Assembly: GCA_934675795.1 (NCBI GenBank)
Contig: CAKURW010000041.1
Coordinates: 1 to 16,625 of the forward strand
DNA: 16,625 nt
Direction: 5' to 3'
Source: an uncultured Collinsella sp.
GTDB lineage: Bacteria; Actinomycetota; Coriobacteriia; Coriobacteriales; Coriobacteriaceae
This document shows, in pieces, positions 1 to 7,950 of this stretch. The notes beneath the pieces were generated by a model. The model saw only the letters and a program-made list of their open reading frames with translations. It was not told the DNA's origin and searched no databases. The position numbers and the translations under genes were made by a program. How positions within the stretch are numbered: position 1 is the first letter of the stretch; every line of letters begins with the position of its first letter.

Positions 1-702
1 AACGACTACTTTGGCAAGGGCCTTTCGGGCGGCGAGGTGTCGGTGCGCCCCAACCCGCATGCGACCTACAAGTTCGATGAGAACATCATCGTGGGCAACG
101 TTGCGTTCTTTGGCGCCACGAGCGGCCGCGGCTTCATCAACGGTCTGGCCGGCCAGCGCTTTGGCGTACGCAACTCCGGTGCCACCGTGGTGGTCGAGGG
201 CTGCGGCAACCATGGCTGCGAGTACATGACGGGCGGTCTGGCGCTCATCCTGGGCGAGGTCGGGCAGAACTTCGCCGCCGGTATGACGGGTGGCGTGGCT
301 TATGTCTTTGACCAATACGGCACGCTCGATGCCCGCGTGAACCACGAGAGCGTTGAGCTTAAAGCCCCGACGGCCGGCGAGCTGGCGCAGATTCGTGCGC
401 TCATCCAGGAGCACGTGGACGCAACGCAGAGCCCACGCGGCATCAAGCTGCTCTACAGCTTTGAGACGATGAGCAAGCACTTTGTGAAGGTCATTCCGAC
501 CGAGTACGAGCGCGTGCTGGCGATTGTCGCTGGGGCCGAGGCCGTGGGCAAGACACATGCGCAGGCAGAGGAGCTGGCGTTTGACATTGTGACCGGTCGT
601 GCGAGTGCCGCGGATGTCGCTCGCTTCGATGTGGCGGGTGGTGCTGCGGGTGCTGCGCCCACCGCCTCCAGCTCTGTTGCTTCGACCAAGAAGGAGGCGT
701 AA
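1..702 (+). CDS. gltB: Glutamate synthase large subunit, C-terminal part (truncated by window start)
   Basis: The reading frame is open from base 1 to a TAA at 700-702 and gives 233 residues. It is the C-terminal glycine-rich beta-helix (GXGXG) domain of the large subunit of glutamate synthase. Repeated Gly-containing turns are visible in GATSGRGFINGLAGQRFGVR and VEGCGNHGCEYMTGG. In this family the large subunit releases ammonia from glutamine and adds it to 2-oxoglutarate on an FMN/3Fe-4S site; those domains lie outside the window. The last 25 or so residues (Ala/Gly/Ser/Thr-rich, ending in KKEA) are a low-complexity tail. gltD follows after 5 nt and its Shine-Dalgarno lies inside the end of this gene, so the two are almost certainly co-transcribed and translationally linked. 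Identification is firm from the domain and from gltD next door. Confidence 0.95.
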   Translation, partial: NDYFGKGLSGGEVSVRPNPHATYKFDENIIVGNVAFFGATSGRGFINGLAGQRFGVRNSGATVVVEGCGNHGCEYMTGGLALILGEVGQNFAAGMTGGVAYVFDQYGTLDARVNHESVELKAPTAGELAQIRALIQEHVDATQSPRGIKLLYSFETMSKHFVKVIPTEYERVLAIVAGAEAVGKTHAQAEELAFDIVTGRASAADVARFDVAGGAAGAAPTASSSVASTKKEA

Positions 703-707
703 GTGCC

Positions 708-2189
<1,482 letters not shown>

Positions 2190-2200
2190 GGTAGTCATTT

Positions 2201-2249
2201 AAGAACGTCCCCAACGACTAGTCATTGGTCATTGGGGACGTTCTTTTTT
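2201..2249 (+). terminator. Rho-independent terminator after gltD
   Basis: AAGAACGTCCCCAA (2201-2214) pairs perfectly with TTGGGGACGTTCTT (2232-2245) over 14 bp, with a 17-nt loop, and runs directly into a T tract (2244-2249). It begins 11 nt after the gltD stop codon. The arms share the GGGGAC theme with other palindromes in the window, so it may be a dispersed repeat used as a terminator. Confidence 0.85.
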
Positions 2250-2561
2250 GCCTAGTCGTCGGGGACACTCTTTGCGGGGTGTCTGTTCATTTGTCGACGT
2301 GTGGGTGCTCATTCGTCGGCGTTTGCGGTTGTGGCGTTCTGCTGTTTCTGTGGTGCCAGCGGGCGCTTGGCTCAAAATGGCGGGCTAGCTGTCTATATCT
2401 ACCTGCGGTTTCTTTGCGGTGCACATATTCGGTCAAGTGTTCCGCCAAGTGTTTGGTCAGCATCTGGTTTGCAGCCGGAGGCCCATTTTGCCCGTGCTGG
2501 CCACGGTCGTCCGCCCTCCTCGTAAGCTCAAATTGAGGTCCATCAGTTTGAGGAGGATGCC
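2250..2561. other. Intergenic stretch with short degenerate direct repeats
   Basis: No credible gene is seen between the gltD terminator and the next start codon. A 103-residue open frame (2225-2536, +) has no Shine-Dalgarno, starts inside the terminator and is Cys-rich without a recognisable pattern. Two 17-nt imperfect direct copies, TCATTTGTCGACGTGTG (2287-2303) and TCATTCGTCGGCGTTTG (2309-2325), are spaced 22 nt apart. AGGAGG at 2551-2556 is the ribosome-binding site of the next gene. I could not place a convincing promoter. Confidence 0.4.
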
Positions 2562-3269
2562 ATGACTGATCATGTTTTTGACCGAGCGCAGCTGGTCGAA
2601 GCTGTCGGCAACGATATTGCCGATATGGCCCATTTTTGGATGCTGCGGAAGTTTCAATTCCTAGAGCCGGCGCGCGAGCAGTTCGAGATCATTGTCGACC
2701 CGTGGCTCAGCTATTACGCCGAGCCCTCGCAAAAAGAAATCATGGCCTATAACATGGCGTTTACCGATTGGCTATTGTTTGAGCGCCCTTATCGCCATGG
2801 CGCGACGCTGCTCGAACTGTATGTTGACGAGCCACCAGCGTCAATTTCGCCCGCTTCGCTCGAGCGACTTAAGCAGGTGCGCGATACGCAGTACTTTTCG
2901 CGCTTTGGCATTTTGGGCAAGGATCCTGCGACTGGTATGGTTGCGCTGAAGGATACGCGCGCCGACCGCCGTTTTGATGTCTACGACCCGCATATCGTGC
3001 AAAAGGAGCATTGGAGCGACGGCGCGATTGCGGTGCGCCTCGCGTGTGTCGACGATGTTTGGCTGACAGCGGGACAGCTCTACCTCTACGACATTGCGCG
3101 CCTGAGCGACACGGCGGTCGATGGGCCGGGCGCGGTGCATCCCGAGGACCTGCAGGACGGTTTTGACACCTCGCGCATCTGCTTTTTCTTGCGGCTCGTT
3201 CGCGACATCATGGGTGCCCAAGGGCGGTACGTGAAGTCGCTCAACATCTACGAGCAGGAGTGGGAGTAG
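2562..3269 (+). CDS. Hypothetical protein, 235 aa, family not recognised
   Basis: ATG at 2562 follows AGGAGG (2551-2556) with 5-nt spacing, and codon use matches the neighbours, so the gene is real. The product is soluble and acidic, with no signal peptide or membrane segment. It is rich in aromatic residues: an early helix AHFWMLRKFQFLE, then PWLSYYAEPSQKE, FTDWLLFERPYRHG, and a C-terminal IYEQEWE. The FTDWLLFERP stretch recalls small proteins found beside SEC-C metal-binding motifs, but no Cys-His metal motif is present here, so I assign no function. It stands alone: upstream is the gltBD terminator, and downstream, 22 nt after the stop, hairpin array A begins. A cytoplasmic role is all that can be inferred. 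Confidence 0.85.
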   Translation: MTDHVFDRAQLVEAVGNDIADMAHFWMLRKFQFLEPAREQFEIIVDPWLSYYAEPSQKEIMAYNMAFTDWLLFERPYRHGATLLELYVDEPPASISPASLERLKQVRDTQYFSRFGILGKDPATGMVALKDTRADRRFDVYDPHIVQKEHWSDGAIAVRLACVDDVWLTAGQLYLYDIARLSDTAVDGPGAVHPEDLQDGFDTSRICFFLRLVRDIMGAQGRYVKSLNIYEQEWE

Positions 3270-3291
3270 GGGCGGGGCCGATGCCGGCTTG

Positions 3292-3587
3292 TCTCGATCT
3301 GTAACATCTGGCTGTCAAAACACGGTCTACCTGTTACAGATCGAGATTGACGGGCGCGTGGTTCCCGAATGTCTCGATCTGTAACATCTGGAGGCAGTTT
3401 GGGCTTGTAACTGTTACAGATCGAGACGGAAGGTTGGCTGTTGATGAATTATCTCAATCTGTAACATCTAGCTGCTAAAAACCGGTTTGCCTGTTACAGA
3501 TTGAGACAAAGGGTTGGACCGCTGCCGAATGATCTCGTTCTGTAACATCTGGAGGCTCAAATGCCGTTTTCCTGTTACAGAATGAGA
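3292..3587 (+). repeat. Hairpin array A: four 15-25-15 inverted-repeat units
   Basis: Four 55-nt units lie at 3292-3346, 3372-3426, 3452-3506 and 3533-3587 (period 80, 80, 81). Each is a left arm like TCTCGATCTGTAACA, exactly 25 nt of variable sequence, and the inverted right arm TGTTACAGATCGAGA. Units 1-3 pair perfectly; unit 3 has a matched double change (TCTCAATCT with AGATTGAGA). Unit 4 has a compensated T/A change plus one G.T wobble. Loops alternate between two types, TCTRGCTG (units 1 and 3) and TCTGGAGG (units 2 and 4), which suggests growth by duplication of two-unit modules. The array fills the gap between the 235-aa protein and the AbiEi/DUF559 gene, and its last loop holds that gene's probable start. 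Confidence 0.95.
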
Positions 3588-4685
3588 TGTTTGGCGCGGC
3601 GGGCAACAGAGACAATGGTTCGTTTGTCTGATGTGGTGGTGATGAAGGTGCCCAGTACCGTCTGCAAGCATAAACATGCGACTCGTAACACATTGGCACG
3701 AAACAGGATGCTCGCGCGGCTCACGGAGGCAGGGGAGCAAGGTACGCTGCTCGCAACGCATGACAACGCCGATCTCATGTGGCTGAGGCGCCATGTGGGG
3801 GCCGATGATATCGCGGAGCCCGAGCCGTATCTGTTCTGCTTTCAACATGATTGGGATTTGCTGACGCCGTCGGAGCGGGCGCTGCGGACCATCAAGGGGC
3901 TTGCGAAGTTTCATCCCGATTGGGCGTTTTGGGGATACGACGCGGCACTTCTGTGGGGCTTGGAAGTGCCGAAAGATTTGCTTGGTCCTCGCTTTCTTGT
4001 TAAGACGGGCTGCTCTGCGGCGTTGAGCGGTGGGTGCAGGTTGCTGCGGCCGCAGGCGGCGGGTGCACTCGAGCGCGTCGACGGTGTGCGGGCGACGCCG
4101 TTTTGGCGCACAGTGGAGGATTGCCTGCTACGGGCGCCGTTTTCCTATGGGCTAGCAATTGCCGATTCTGCCTTGCGGGCGAAGGGTTCGTCGCGCGATG
4201 AACTGTGTGAGCGGCTTCGCGCCGATTGCGAAGGTCGGCGTGGGTATCGCAGGGCGCAGGTGATTGCATCGCATGCGGACGGACTGTCCGAAAACGGCGG
4301 CGAGTCGCGCTTCCGGGCGTTCTTCATCGCGTACGGCTTTCCGGTGCCGCAGTTGCAGGTGGAGTTTCATGATCCGCTCGATCCGACTCGTGTGTTTCGC
4401 GTCGACTATTTCTGGAAGCTCGAGGATGGAACGTGCGTGATCGGCGAGCTCGACGGAAAGGGAAAGTATACGCTGCAGACCGGCGAGGGCCGGGAGCCGA
4501 TCGATCCGTTTGTGGCGGAGCGTCAGCGGGAATCCCATCTGACAATGCTCGGGCATAAGGTGCTTCGGTTTACGTTTAACGAGCTTAAGAATCCGGTGAA
4601 GCTGGTCGAGAAGATGAGGCTGGCGGGTATTCCGCAACAGGCGGATCTGGCTAAGGAATGGAAGCGTCAGTGGTATGGGCGCTGA
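3561..4685 (+). CDS. AbiEi/DUF559-type protein with PD-(D/E)XK nuclease-like C-terminus
   Basis: This 374-aa frame resembles actinobacterial proteins that join an AbiEi-like antitoxin region to a DUF559 (Vsr-like) nuclease fold. The middle (TIKGLAKFHPDWAFWGYDAA and onward) fits the AbiEi core. The C-terminus has RVDYFW (Asp282), then GELDGKGKY (Glu296, Asp298, Lys300), then RQRESHLTMLGHKVLRFTF, the order of a PD-(D/E)XK active site. No toxin partner such as AbiEii is adjacent. ATG 3561 has GGAGG (3551-3555) 5 nt before it, the best start signal, but this lies inside the loop of the last hairpin of array A. ATG 3615 and ATG 3642 are alternatives with weak sites and would remove an unusual Cys/Arg-rich N-terminus. 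Arrays A and B bracket the gene. Activity and target are unknown; an orphan antitoxin or a nuclease are both possible. Confidence 0.75.
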   Translation: MPFSCYRMRCLARRATETMVRLSDVVVMKVPSTVCKHKHATRNTLARNRMLARLTEAGEQGTLLATHDNADLMWLRRHVGADDIAEPEPYLFCFQHDWDLLTPSERALRTIKGLAKFHPDWAFWGYDAALLWGLEVPKDLLGPRFLVKTGCSAALSGGCRLLRPQAAGALERVDGVRATPFWRTVEDCLLRAPFSYGLAIADSALRAKGSSRDELCERLRADCEGRRGYRRAQVIASHADGLSENGGESRFRAFFIAYGFPVPQLQVEFHDPLDPTRVFRVDYFWKLEDGTCVIGELDGKGKYTLQTGEGREPIDPFVAERQRESHLTMLGHKVLRFTFNELKNPVKLVEKMRLAGIPQQADLAKEWKRQWYGR

Positions 4686-4694
4686 GAGGGTTTG

Positions 4695-4911
4695 TCTCGG
4701 TCTGTAACATCTTGGGGCTGTTTGGGCCCGTAATTGTTACAGATTGAGATGAACAAGTGCGGCCTCGACCGAATGTCTCAATCTGTAACATCTAGCTGCT
4801 GAAAACTGGTCTATCTGTTACAGATTGAGATAAAGGGTGGGTATGCGACCGAAAGATCTTGTTCTGTAACATCTGGAGGCTCAAAGACGGTTCTCCTGTT
4901 ACAGATTGAGA
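4695..4911 (+). repeat. Hairpin array B: three units, ordered copy of array A units 2-4
   Basis: Units lie at 4695-4749, 4776-4830 and 4857-4911 (period 81), each with 15-nt arms and a 25-nt loop. Unit 1 pairs with two G.T wobbles, unit 2 perfectly, unit 3 with two wobbles and one T-T mismatch. Loop sequences match array A in order: B1 resembles A2 (GGCTGTTTGGGC against GGCAGTTTGGGC), B2 resembles A3 (TCTAGCTGCT in both), B3 resembles A4 (TCTGGAGGCTCAAA in both). The spacers after A3 and B2 are also alike (AAAGGGT near the start). B3 keeps GGAGG but has AAGACGG where A4 has AATGCCG, so it offers no start codon. The array starts 10 nt after the AbiEi/DUF559 stop codon. Confidence 0.95.
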
Positions 4912-5020
4912 TGTTTTGTAGGCACCGCTGGGGAAGGGCTGCATCGACTCCCGTCCTCCCTCATATTCCCCTCCTTTCTCCGTTAGCCGATATGTCTGCA
5001 GCAGCCCTACTGGACTAGGT

Positions 5021-5040
5021 GATAATGAACAAATGTTCAT
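5021..5040 (+). promoter_or_regulatory. Candidate -10 element and palindromic operator of the amidohydrolase gene
   Basis: ATGAACA (5025-5031) and TGTTCAT (5034-5040) form a perfect 7-bp palindrome with a 2-nt centre. It overlaps GATAAT (5021-5026), a plausible -10 box, and sits 26 nt before the start codon. Short palindromes of this kind are typical of TetR- or GntR-type repressors, and the position would block transcription. No good -35 box was found and no cognate regulator is in the window. Confidence 0.5.
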
Positions 5041-5065
5041 GTTAATTGAGGGGGAGGAGTCCGAT

Positions 5066-6436
5066 ATGGCGACTGCCGATCGTCCCACGTTGTTTATCAA
5101 TGCGACCGTTCTGGATGGTTCGGAGCATATGGAGCCGCAGCTCGATATGGCTGTGGCAGTTGAGCGCGGCGTCATTACGTGGATGGGGGCGAGCGCCGTG
5201 GCGCAGGCGCCGGTGGGTGCCGAGGTCATCGACCTGGCCGGTGCGTATCTCATGCCCGGTCTCATCAACATGCATGTGCATCTGTGCGGCTCGGGCAAGC
5301 CGGTTTCGGCGGGCGATGCGGGCGCGCTCATGAAGAAGCTCGACAACCCCATGGGCCGCGCCATCGTCCGCCACATCCTCAAAGGCAGCGCCCAGCAACA
5401 GCTGGCAAGTGGCGTGACCACGGTGCGTGGTGCGGGCGATCCGCTGTTTGCCGACATCGCCGTGCGCAACGCCATCGACGCCGGCAAGTATCAGGGTCCG
5501 CGTCTTGTCGCGCCGGGCACGGGCGTCACGGTGCCGGGCGGTCATGGCGCAGGCTTGTTCGCGCAGGTAGCCAATAGTCCCGCCGAGGCAGCCGAGCAGG
5601 TACGCGACCTGTATGCGCGCGGTGCCGACGTCATCAAGTTGTTCGTGACGGGCGGCGTGTTCGATGCGACCGAAGTGGGAGAGCCTGGCGTGCTGCGCAT
5701 GCCGGTCGATGTCGCCGCGGCGGCGTGCAAAGCGGCACACGAGGTTGGCCTTCCGGTTATGGCTCATGTCGAGAGCACTGAGGGCGTAAAGGCCGCGCTT
5801 CAGGCCGGCGTCGACACGATCGAGCATGGCGCTCCGATGACGCCCGAGATCTTGGACCTGTATCGCGGCGCCGCGGGTACGCAGCTCGAGGGGCGCGCAC
5901 CGAGCGTGACCTGCACGATCAGTCCGGCGTTGCCGTTTGTACTGCTTGATCCGGAGAAGACCCATTCGACCGATACGCAAAAGAAGAACGGTGACATCGT
6001 GTGCTCGGGCATTATCGAGAGCGCCCGCGCCGCACTGGATGCCGGCGTCAAGGTGGGTCTGGGCACGGACTCGAGCTGCCCGTTTGTGACGCAGTACGAC
6101 ATGTGGCGCGAGGTGGCGTACTTTGCCAAGTACGTCGGCGTGAGCAATGCCTTTGCGCTGCACACGGCCACGCAGGTCAATGCCGAGCTGCTGGGCCTGG
6201 GCAGCGAGACCGGCACGATCGAGTGCGGCAAGGCGGCCGACATTTTGGTGACGCGCGAGAATCCTCTGGATGACCTGTCGGCCCTGCGTGAGCCGATGCA
6301 CGTGATGTGTCGCGGCGGTTTGGTGCGCAAGCTGAAGGTCAAGCACATTCCCGAGGTGGATGCCGAACTCGACGCGATTATGTCCATGCCTACCGAGGCG
6401 CTGACCGAGGAGCTTGCCCGCGACGGCGTGGCGTAA
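5066..6436 (+). CDS. Metal-dependent amidohydrolase (imidazolonepropionase/prolidase-like)
   Basis: This 456-aa protein belongs to the amidohydrolase superfamily, imidazolonepropionase-like branch. An N-terminal beta-sandwich leads into a TIM barrel with the metal motif PGLINMHVHL (His70, His72), the bridging lysine DVIKLFVTGG (Lys191), His234 (VMAHVEST), His254 (TIEHGAPM) and Asp335 (LGTDSSCPF). The C-terminal GTIECGKAADILVTRENPL closes the sandwich. Relatives hydrolyse C-N bonds in cyclic amides, dipeptides or similar compounds; the substrate here cannot be read from sequence. The start at 5066 is preferred over ATG 5033 because GGAGG (5053-5057) lies 8 nt before it and ATG 5033 falls inside the operator palindrome. 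No signal peptide, so cytoplasmic. It is a single-gene unit ended by a bidirectional terminator. Confidence 0.92.
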   Translation: MATADRPTLFINATVLDGSEHMEPQLDMAVAVERGVITWMGASAVAQAPVGAEVIDLAGAYLMPGLINMHVHLCGSGKPVSAGDAGALMKKLDNPMGRAIVRHILKGSAQQQLASGVTTVRGAGDPLFADIAVRNAIDAGKYQGPRLVAPGTGVTVPGGHGAGLFAQVANSPAEAAEQVRDLYARGADVIKLFVTGGVFDATEVGEPGVLRMPVDVAAAACKAAHEVGLPVMAHVESTEGVKAALQAGVDTIEHGAPMTPEILDLYRGAAGTQLEGRAPSVTCTISPALPFVLLDPEKTHSTDTQKKNGDIVCSGIIESARAALDAGVKVGLGTDSSCPFVTQYDMWREVAYFAKYVGVSNAFALHTATQVNAELLGLGSETGTIECGKAADILVTRENPLDDLSALREPMHVMCRGGLVRKLKVKHIPEVDAELDAIMSMPTEALTEELARDGVA

Positions 6437-6451
6437 GCGTGCGACGCAGTG

Positions 6452-6482
6452 ATGTGACAAAGGGACTGTCCCTTTGTCACAT
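6452..6482. repeat. Perfect 31-nt palindrome of the GTGACAAAGGGAC type
   Basis: ATGTGACAAAGGGAC (6452-6466) and its inverted copy (6468-6482) are separated by a single T. It lies 15 nt after the amidohydrolase stop codon and 15 nt before the terminator. It has no T tract, so it is unlikely to be the terminator itself. The GGGAC/GTCCC core recalls the palindromes at 2201-2249 and 7117-7247, which suggests a family of dispersed intergenic palindromes. Confidence 0.8.
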
Positions 6483-6497
6483 TCTGTTGCCGCATGC

Positions 6498-6534
6498 AAA
6501 AAGCCGAGGTCTCAACACGAGGCCTCGGCTTTTT
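6498..6534. terminator. Bidirectional Rho-independent terminator
   Basis: AAAAAGCCGAGG (6498-6509) pairs perfectly with CCTCGGCTTTTT (6523-6534). The stem is extended inward by a T.G, a C-G and a T-A pair. An A run on one side and a T run on the other let it work in both directions, which suits its place between the convergent amidohydrolase (+) and zinc-ribbon (-) genes. Confidence 0.9.
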
Positions 6535-6596
6535 ATCGAACAAATGCTTAAGATTTGGGACAAACAAACCTGATTAATTTGTCTCACGCGCAGTGG

Positions 6597-7070
6597 CTAG
6601 GAGCGGGTTTCCATCTTGGCGTGGCACTTGGGGCAGGTGACGCGGATCTTGCCCTTGCCCTTGGGGACGGAGAGCATCTGGCCGCAGTTGGGACACTTGA
6701 GGTAGGCCGTGGTCTTGCGGCCCTTCCACATCTTCTTTGCCGTGCGCTTGGCGCGCTCCAGGTCCTCTTTGCTGGTGCCGGCTGCGCGCGAGGCATTGGC
6801 CGCCGCAGCGCCGCCGCCCAGGCTGGCGACGAACTTGCCCAGGCCGGGGACGTTCGCGGTCGCGGCGACAAAGGCCTCGTTCTCCTTGCGGCGTGCGTCG
6901 ACGTTCTTGGACAGGCCGCGCAGCACGCCGATCACGATGACGGCGATGGCGATCCAGCTGAGCCACTGGAAATGTGCGAGCGACCCGATCATCGCGAGGA
7001 TGATGCCGAAAAAGCCGAGCACGATGGTGAGTTCGTCGGCGCCGTTGCGACCTTTCATAAAGTTATCCAT
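6597..7070 (-). CDS. Small membrane protein with C-terminal zinc ribbon
   Basis: This 157-aa protein has two closely spaced hydrophobic helices near the N-terminus (about residues 13-32, LTIVLGFFGIILAMIGSL, and 35-51, WLSWIAIAVIVIGVL). A charged and Ala/Gly-rich linker follows, then a C-terminal zinc ribbon with Cys126, Cys129, Cys146 and Cys149 (CPNCG and CPKCH). It probably anchors a cytoplasmic zinc ribbon to the membrane; the function is unknown. AGAGG on the minus strand (7079-7083) lies 8 nt before ATG 7070. Upstream lies the TGCACCA/CCTGTCCCC palindrome block and beyond it csoR on the same strand. The downstream terminator is shared with the amidohydrolase gene. An inverted GACAAA/TTTGTC pair near 6560-6585 could add a weak hairpin at its 3' end. 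Confidence 0.88.
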   Translation of the reverse strand: MDNFMKGRNGADELTIVLGFFGIILAMIGSLAHFQWLSWIAIAVIVIGVLRGLSKNVDARRKENEAFVAATANVPGLGKFVASLGGGAAAANASRAAGTSKEDLERAKRTAKKMWKGRKTTAYLKCPNCGQMLSVPKGKGKIRVTCPKCHAKMETRS

Positions 7071-7116
7071 GCAAACTGCCTCTCATTCGATATGCTGCAC
7101 GCCTTTATACCCCATT

Positions 7117-7247
7117 TGGTGCATAGGGGACAGGTTCATCTGCACCAATGTGGTGCAAACGTACCTGTCCCCATGCACTAGTGGCGGCGCAAGTCTGTCC
7201 CCCATGCACCAAGATGGTGCAAAGTAACCTGTCCCCATTGCACCAAT
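7117..7247. repeat. Mosaic of TGCACCA/TGGTGCA and CCTGTCCCC palindromic motifs
   Basis: TGCACCA occurs at 7141-7147, 7205-7211 and 7239-7245, and its complement TGGTGCA at 7117-7123, 7151-7157 and 7215-7221. Two copies form the palindrome TGCACCA-N3-TGGTGCA (7141-7157, 7205-7221). CCTGTCCCC is at 7164-7172 and 7228-7236, inverted at 7126-7134, with a near copy at 7194-7203. The outer arms 7119-7135 and 7163-7178 pair with a one-base bulge around the first inner palindrome, making a cruciform. The block fills the gap between csoR and the zinc-ribbon gene and touches the csoR stop codon, so it could end the csoR transcript, though there is no T tract. Confidence 0.8.
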
Positions 7248-7519
7248 TACTTGGCGAGCTTGTCGACGACGCGTTCGATTTCGGCGAGCTTGGCGGCCTT
7301 GAGCTCCTCGTCGCCCGATTCGATGGCCGAGGCGACGCAGCCCTCGATATGGGCCTTGAGCACGTCGGCGTTGATGCGCGCGATGAGTGCCTGTGTGGCC
7401 ATGAGCTGCGTGGAGATGTCGACGCAGTAGCGGTCCTCCTCGACCATCCGCAGGATGCCGTCGATCTGCCCGCGTGCCGTCTTGAGCATGCGGGTCACCG
7501 ATTTATGGTCTGCCATCAT
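7247..7519 (-). CDS. csoR: CsoR-family copper-sensing transcriptional repressor
   Basis: This 90-aa all-helical protein belongs to the CsoR/RcnR (DUF156) family, whose members bind operator DNA until Cu(I) releases them. The Cu(I) ligands Cys32, His57 and Cys61 are present (RYCVDIST and KAHIEGC), with the 25- and 4-residue spacing of Mycobacterium CsoR. The family signature RMLKTARGQIDGILRMVEED is at the N-terminus. The open frame runs further upstream, but that part is Arg-rich and unlike the family. ATG 7519 is chosen because GAGGA (7526-7530, minus) lies 6 nt before it; ATG 7516 is nearly as good. It follows copZ by 47 nt, so it is probably in the copA-copZ-csoR unit. Copper is favoured over other metals because of the linked genes. 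Confidence 0.93.
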   Translation of the reverse strand: MMADHKSVTRMLKTARGQIDGILRMVEEDRYCVDISTQLMATQALIARINADVLKAHIEGCVASAIESGDEELKAAKLAEIERVVDKLAK

Positions 7520-7566
7520 GGCGAGTCCTCGTTTCTGGTCGATCTTCCGGATGTCCCCATCAGTTG

Positions 7567-7788
7567 CTAGGCGGCGGTCACGGACAGGGCGTGGAACTTC
7601 TCGCCGGCGCCTTCGACGGCGGCGGCGAGCTGCTCGGCGGTTATGGTGTCGGCGCACTCAACCTGGACGGTCTGGGTCTCGTGATCGGCATCGGCATCGG
7701 TCACGCCGGCAACGTTGAGCAGTGCCGTCTCGACAGTAGCGTCGCAGTGGCCGCACATAAGGCCGGAAGTCTTGATCGTGTAACGCAT
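7567..7788 (-). CDS. copZ: Copper chaperone, heavy-metal-associated domain protein
   Basis: This 73-aa protein is a single HMA domain with a beta-alpha-beta-beta-alpha-beta pattern. The Cu(I)-binding motif is MCGHC (Cys12 and Cys15) near the N-terminus. It would carry Cu(I) in the cytoplasm to the N-terminal domain of CopA or to CsoR. AGGAG (7796-7800, minus) lies 7 nt before ATG 7788. It lies between copA, 152 nt upstream across a large hairpin, and csoR, 47 nt downstream. Whether it has its own promoter is unclear. The length and motif are standard for CopZ; a mercury-binding MerP is unlikely because there is no signal peptide and no mer gene. Confidence 0.93.
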   Translation of the reverse strand: MRYTIKTSGLMCGHCDATVETALLNVAGVTDADADHETQTVQVECADTITAEQLAAAVEGAGEKFHALSVTAA

Positions 7789-7850
7789 GGGTGTACTCCT
7801 TATCGATTGAGGTTATCTGACAGTTTAGTCGTGAATAGAGTCATCTTAAA

Positions 7851-7950
7851 GGCGCGCTGAGGTGCCCGAGATTGCCCCGAAAGAGGAGCGAAGCGTACTT
7901 GGGTACGCGAGCGACGGTTTGAGGGGCAAGGTCGGGTGCCTCAGCGTGCC
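7851..7950. repeat. Large cruciform-forming palindrome overlapping the copA stop codon
   Basis: Arms of 28 nt (7851-7878 and 7923-7950) match at 23 positions; three of the five differences are G.T wobbles on this strand and two form a small bulge. An inner stem GCGTAC/GTACGC (7893-7898, 7903-7908) caps the structure. The right arm contains the last three codons and the stop of copA (stop at 7941-7943, minus strand). No T tract follows on the minus strand. It may act as a processing or partial termination signal between copA and copZ, or be a dispersed palindrome that landed at the gene end. Confidence 0.8.

Noticed and set aside
2225..2536. Plus-strand 103-aa Cys-rich frame after gltD
   Set aside because: It starts inside the terminator, has no Shine-Dalgarno and shows no family pattern.
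3292..3587. Regular repeats and equal spacers resembling a CRISPR array
   Set aside because: The 15-nt repeats alternate in orientation, the loops and spacers are related to each other rather than unique, and no cas gene is present.
3292..4911. Hairpins as integron attC sites around a cassette gene
   Set aside because: The arms lack the GTTRRRY core (they read GTTACAG), units come in tandem rather than one per gene, and no integrase is seen.
3468..5487. Minus-strand frames through arrays A and B (for example 3468-3914 and 4792-5487), several beginning MLQ(I/N)E
   Set aside because: The ATG and following codons come from the repeat arm itself (ATGTTACAG...), so similar peptides simply reflect the hairpin family; they overlap real genes and lack ribosome-binding sites.
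6452..6482. Palindrome as the terminator of the amidohydrolase gene
   Set aside because: It has no T tract, and a much better bidirectional terminator lies at 6498-6534.
5042..6499. Long minus-strand frame of 485 codons opposite the amidohydrolase
   Set aside because: The plus strand has all catalytic motifs; the antisense product is His/Arg-rich without a domain.
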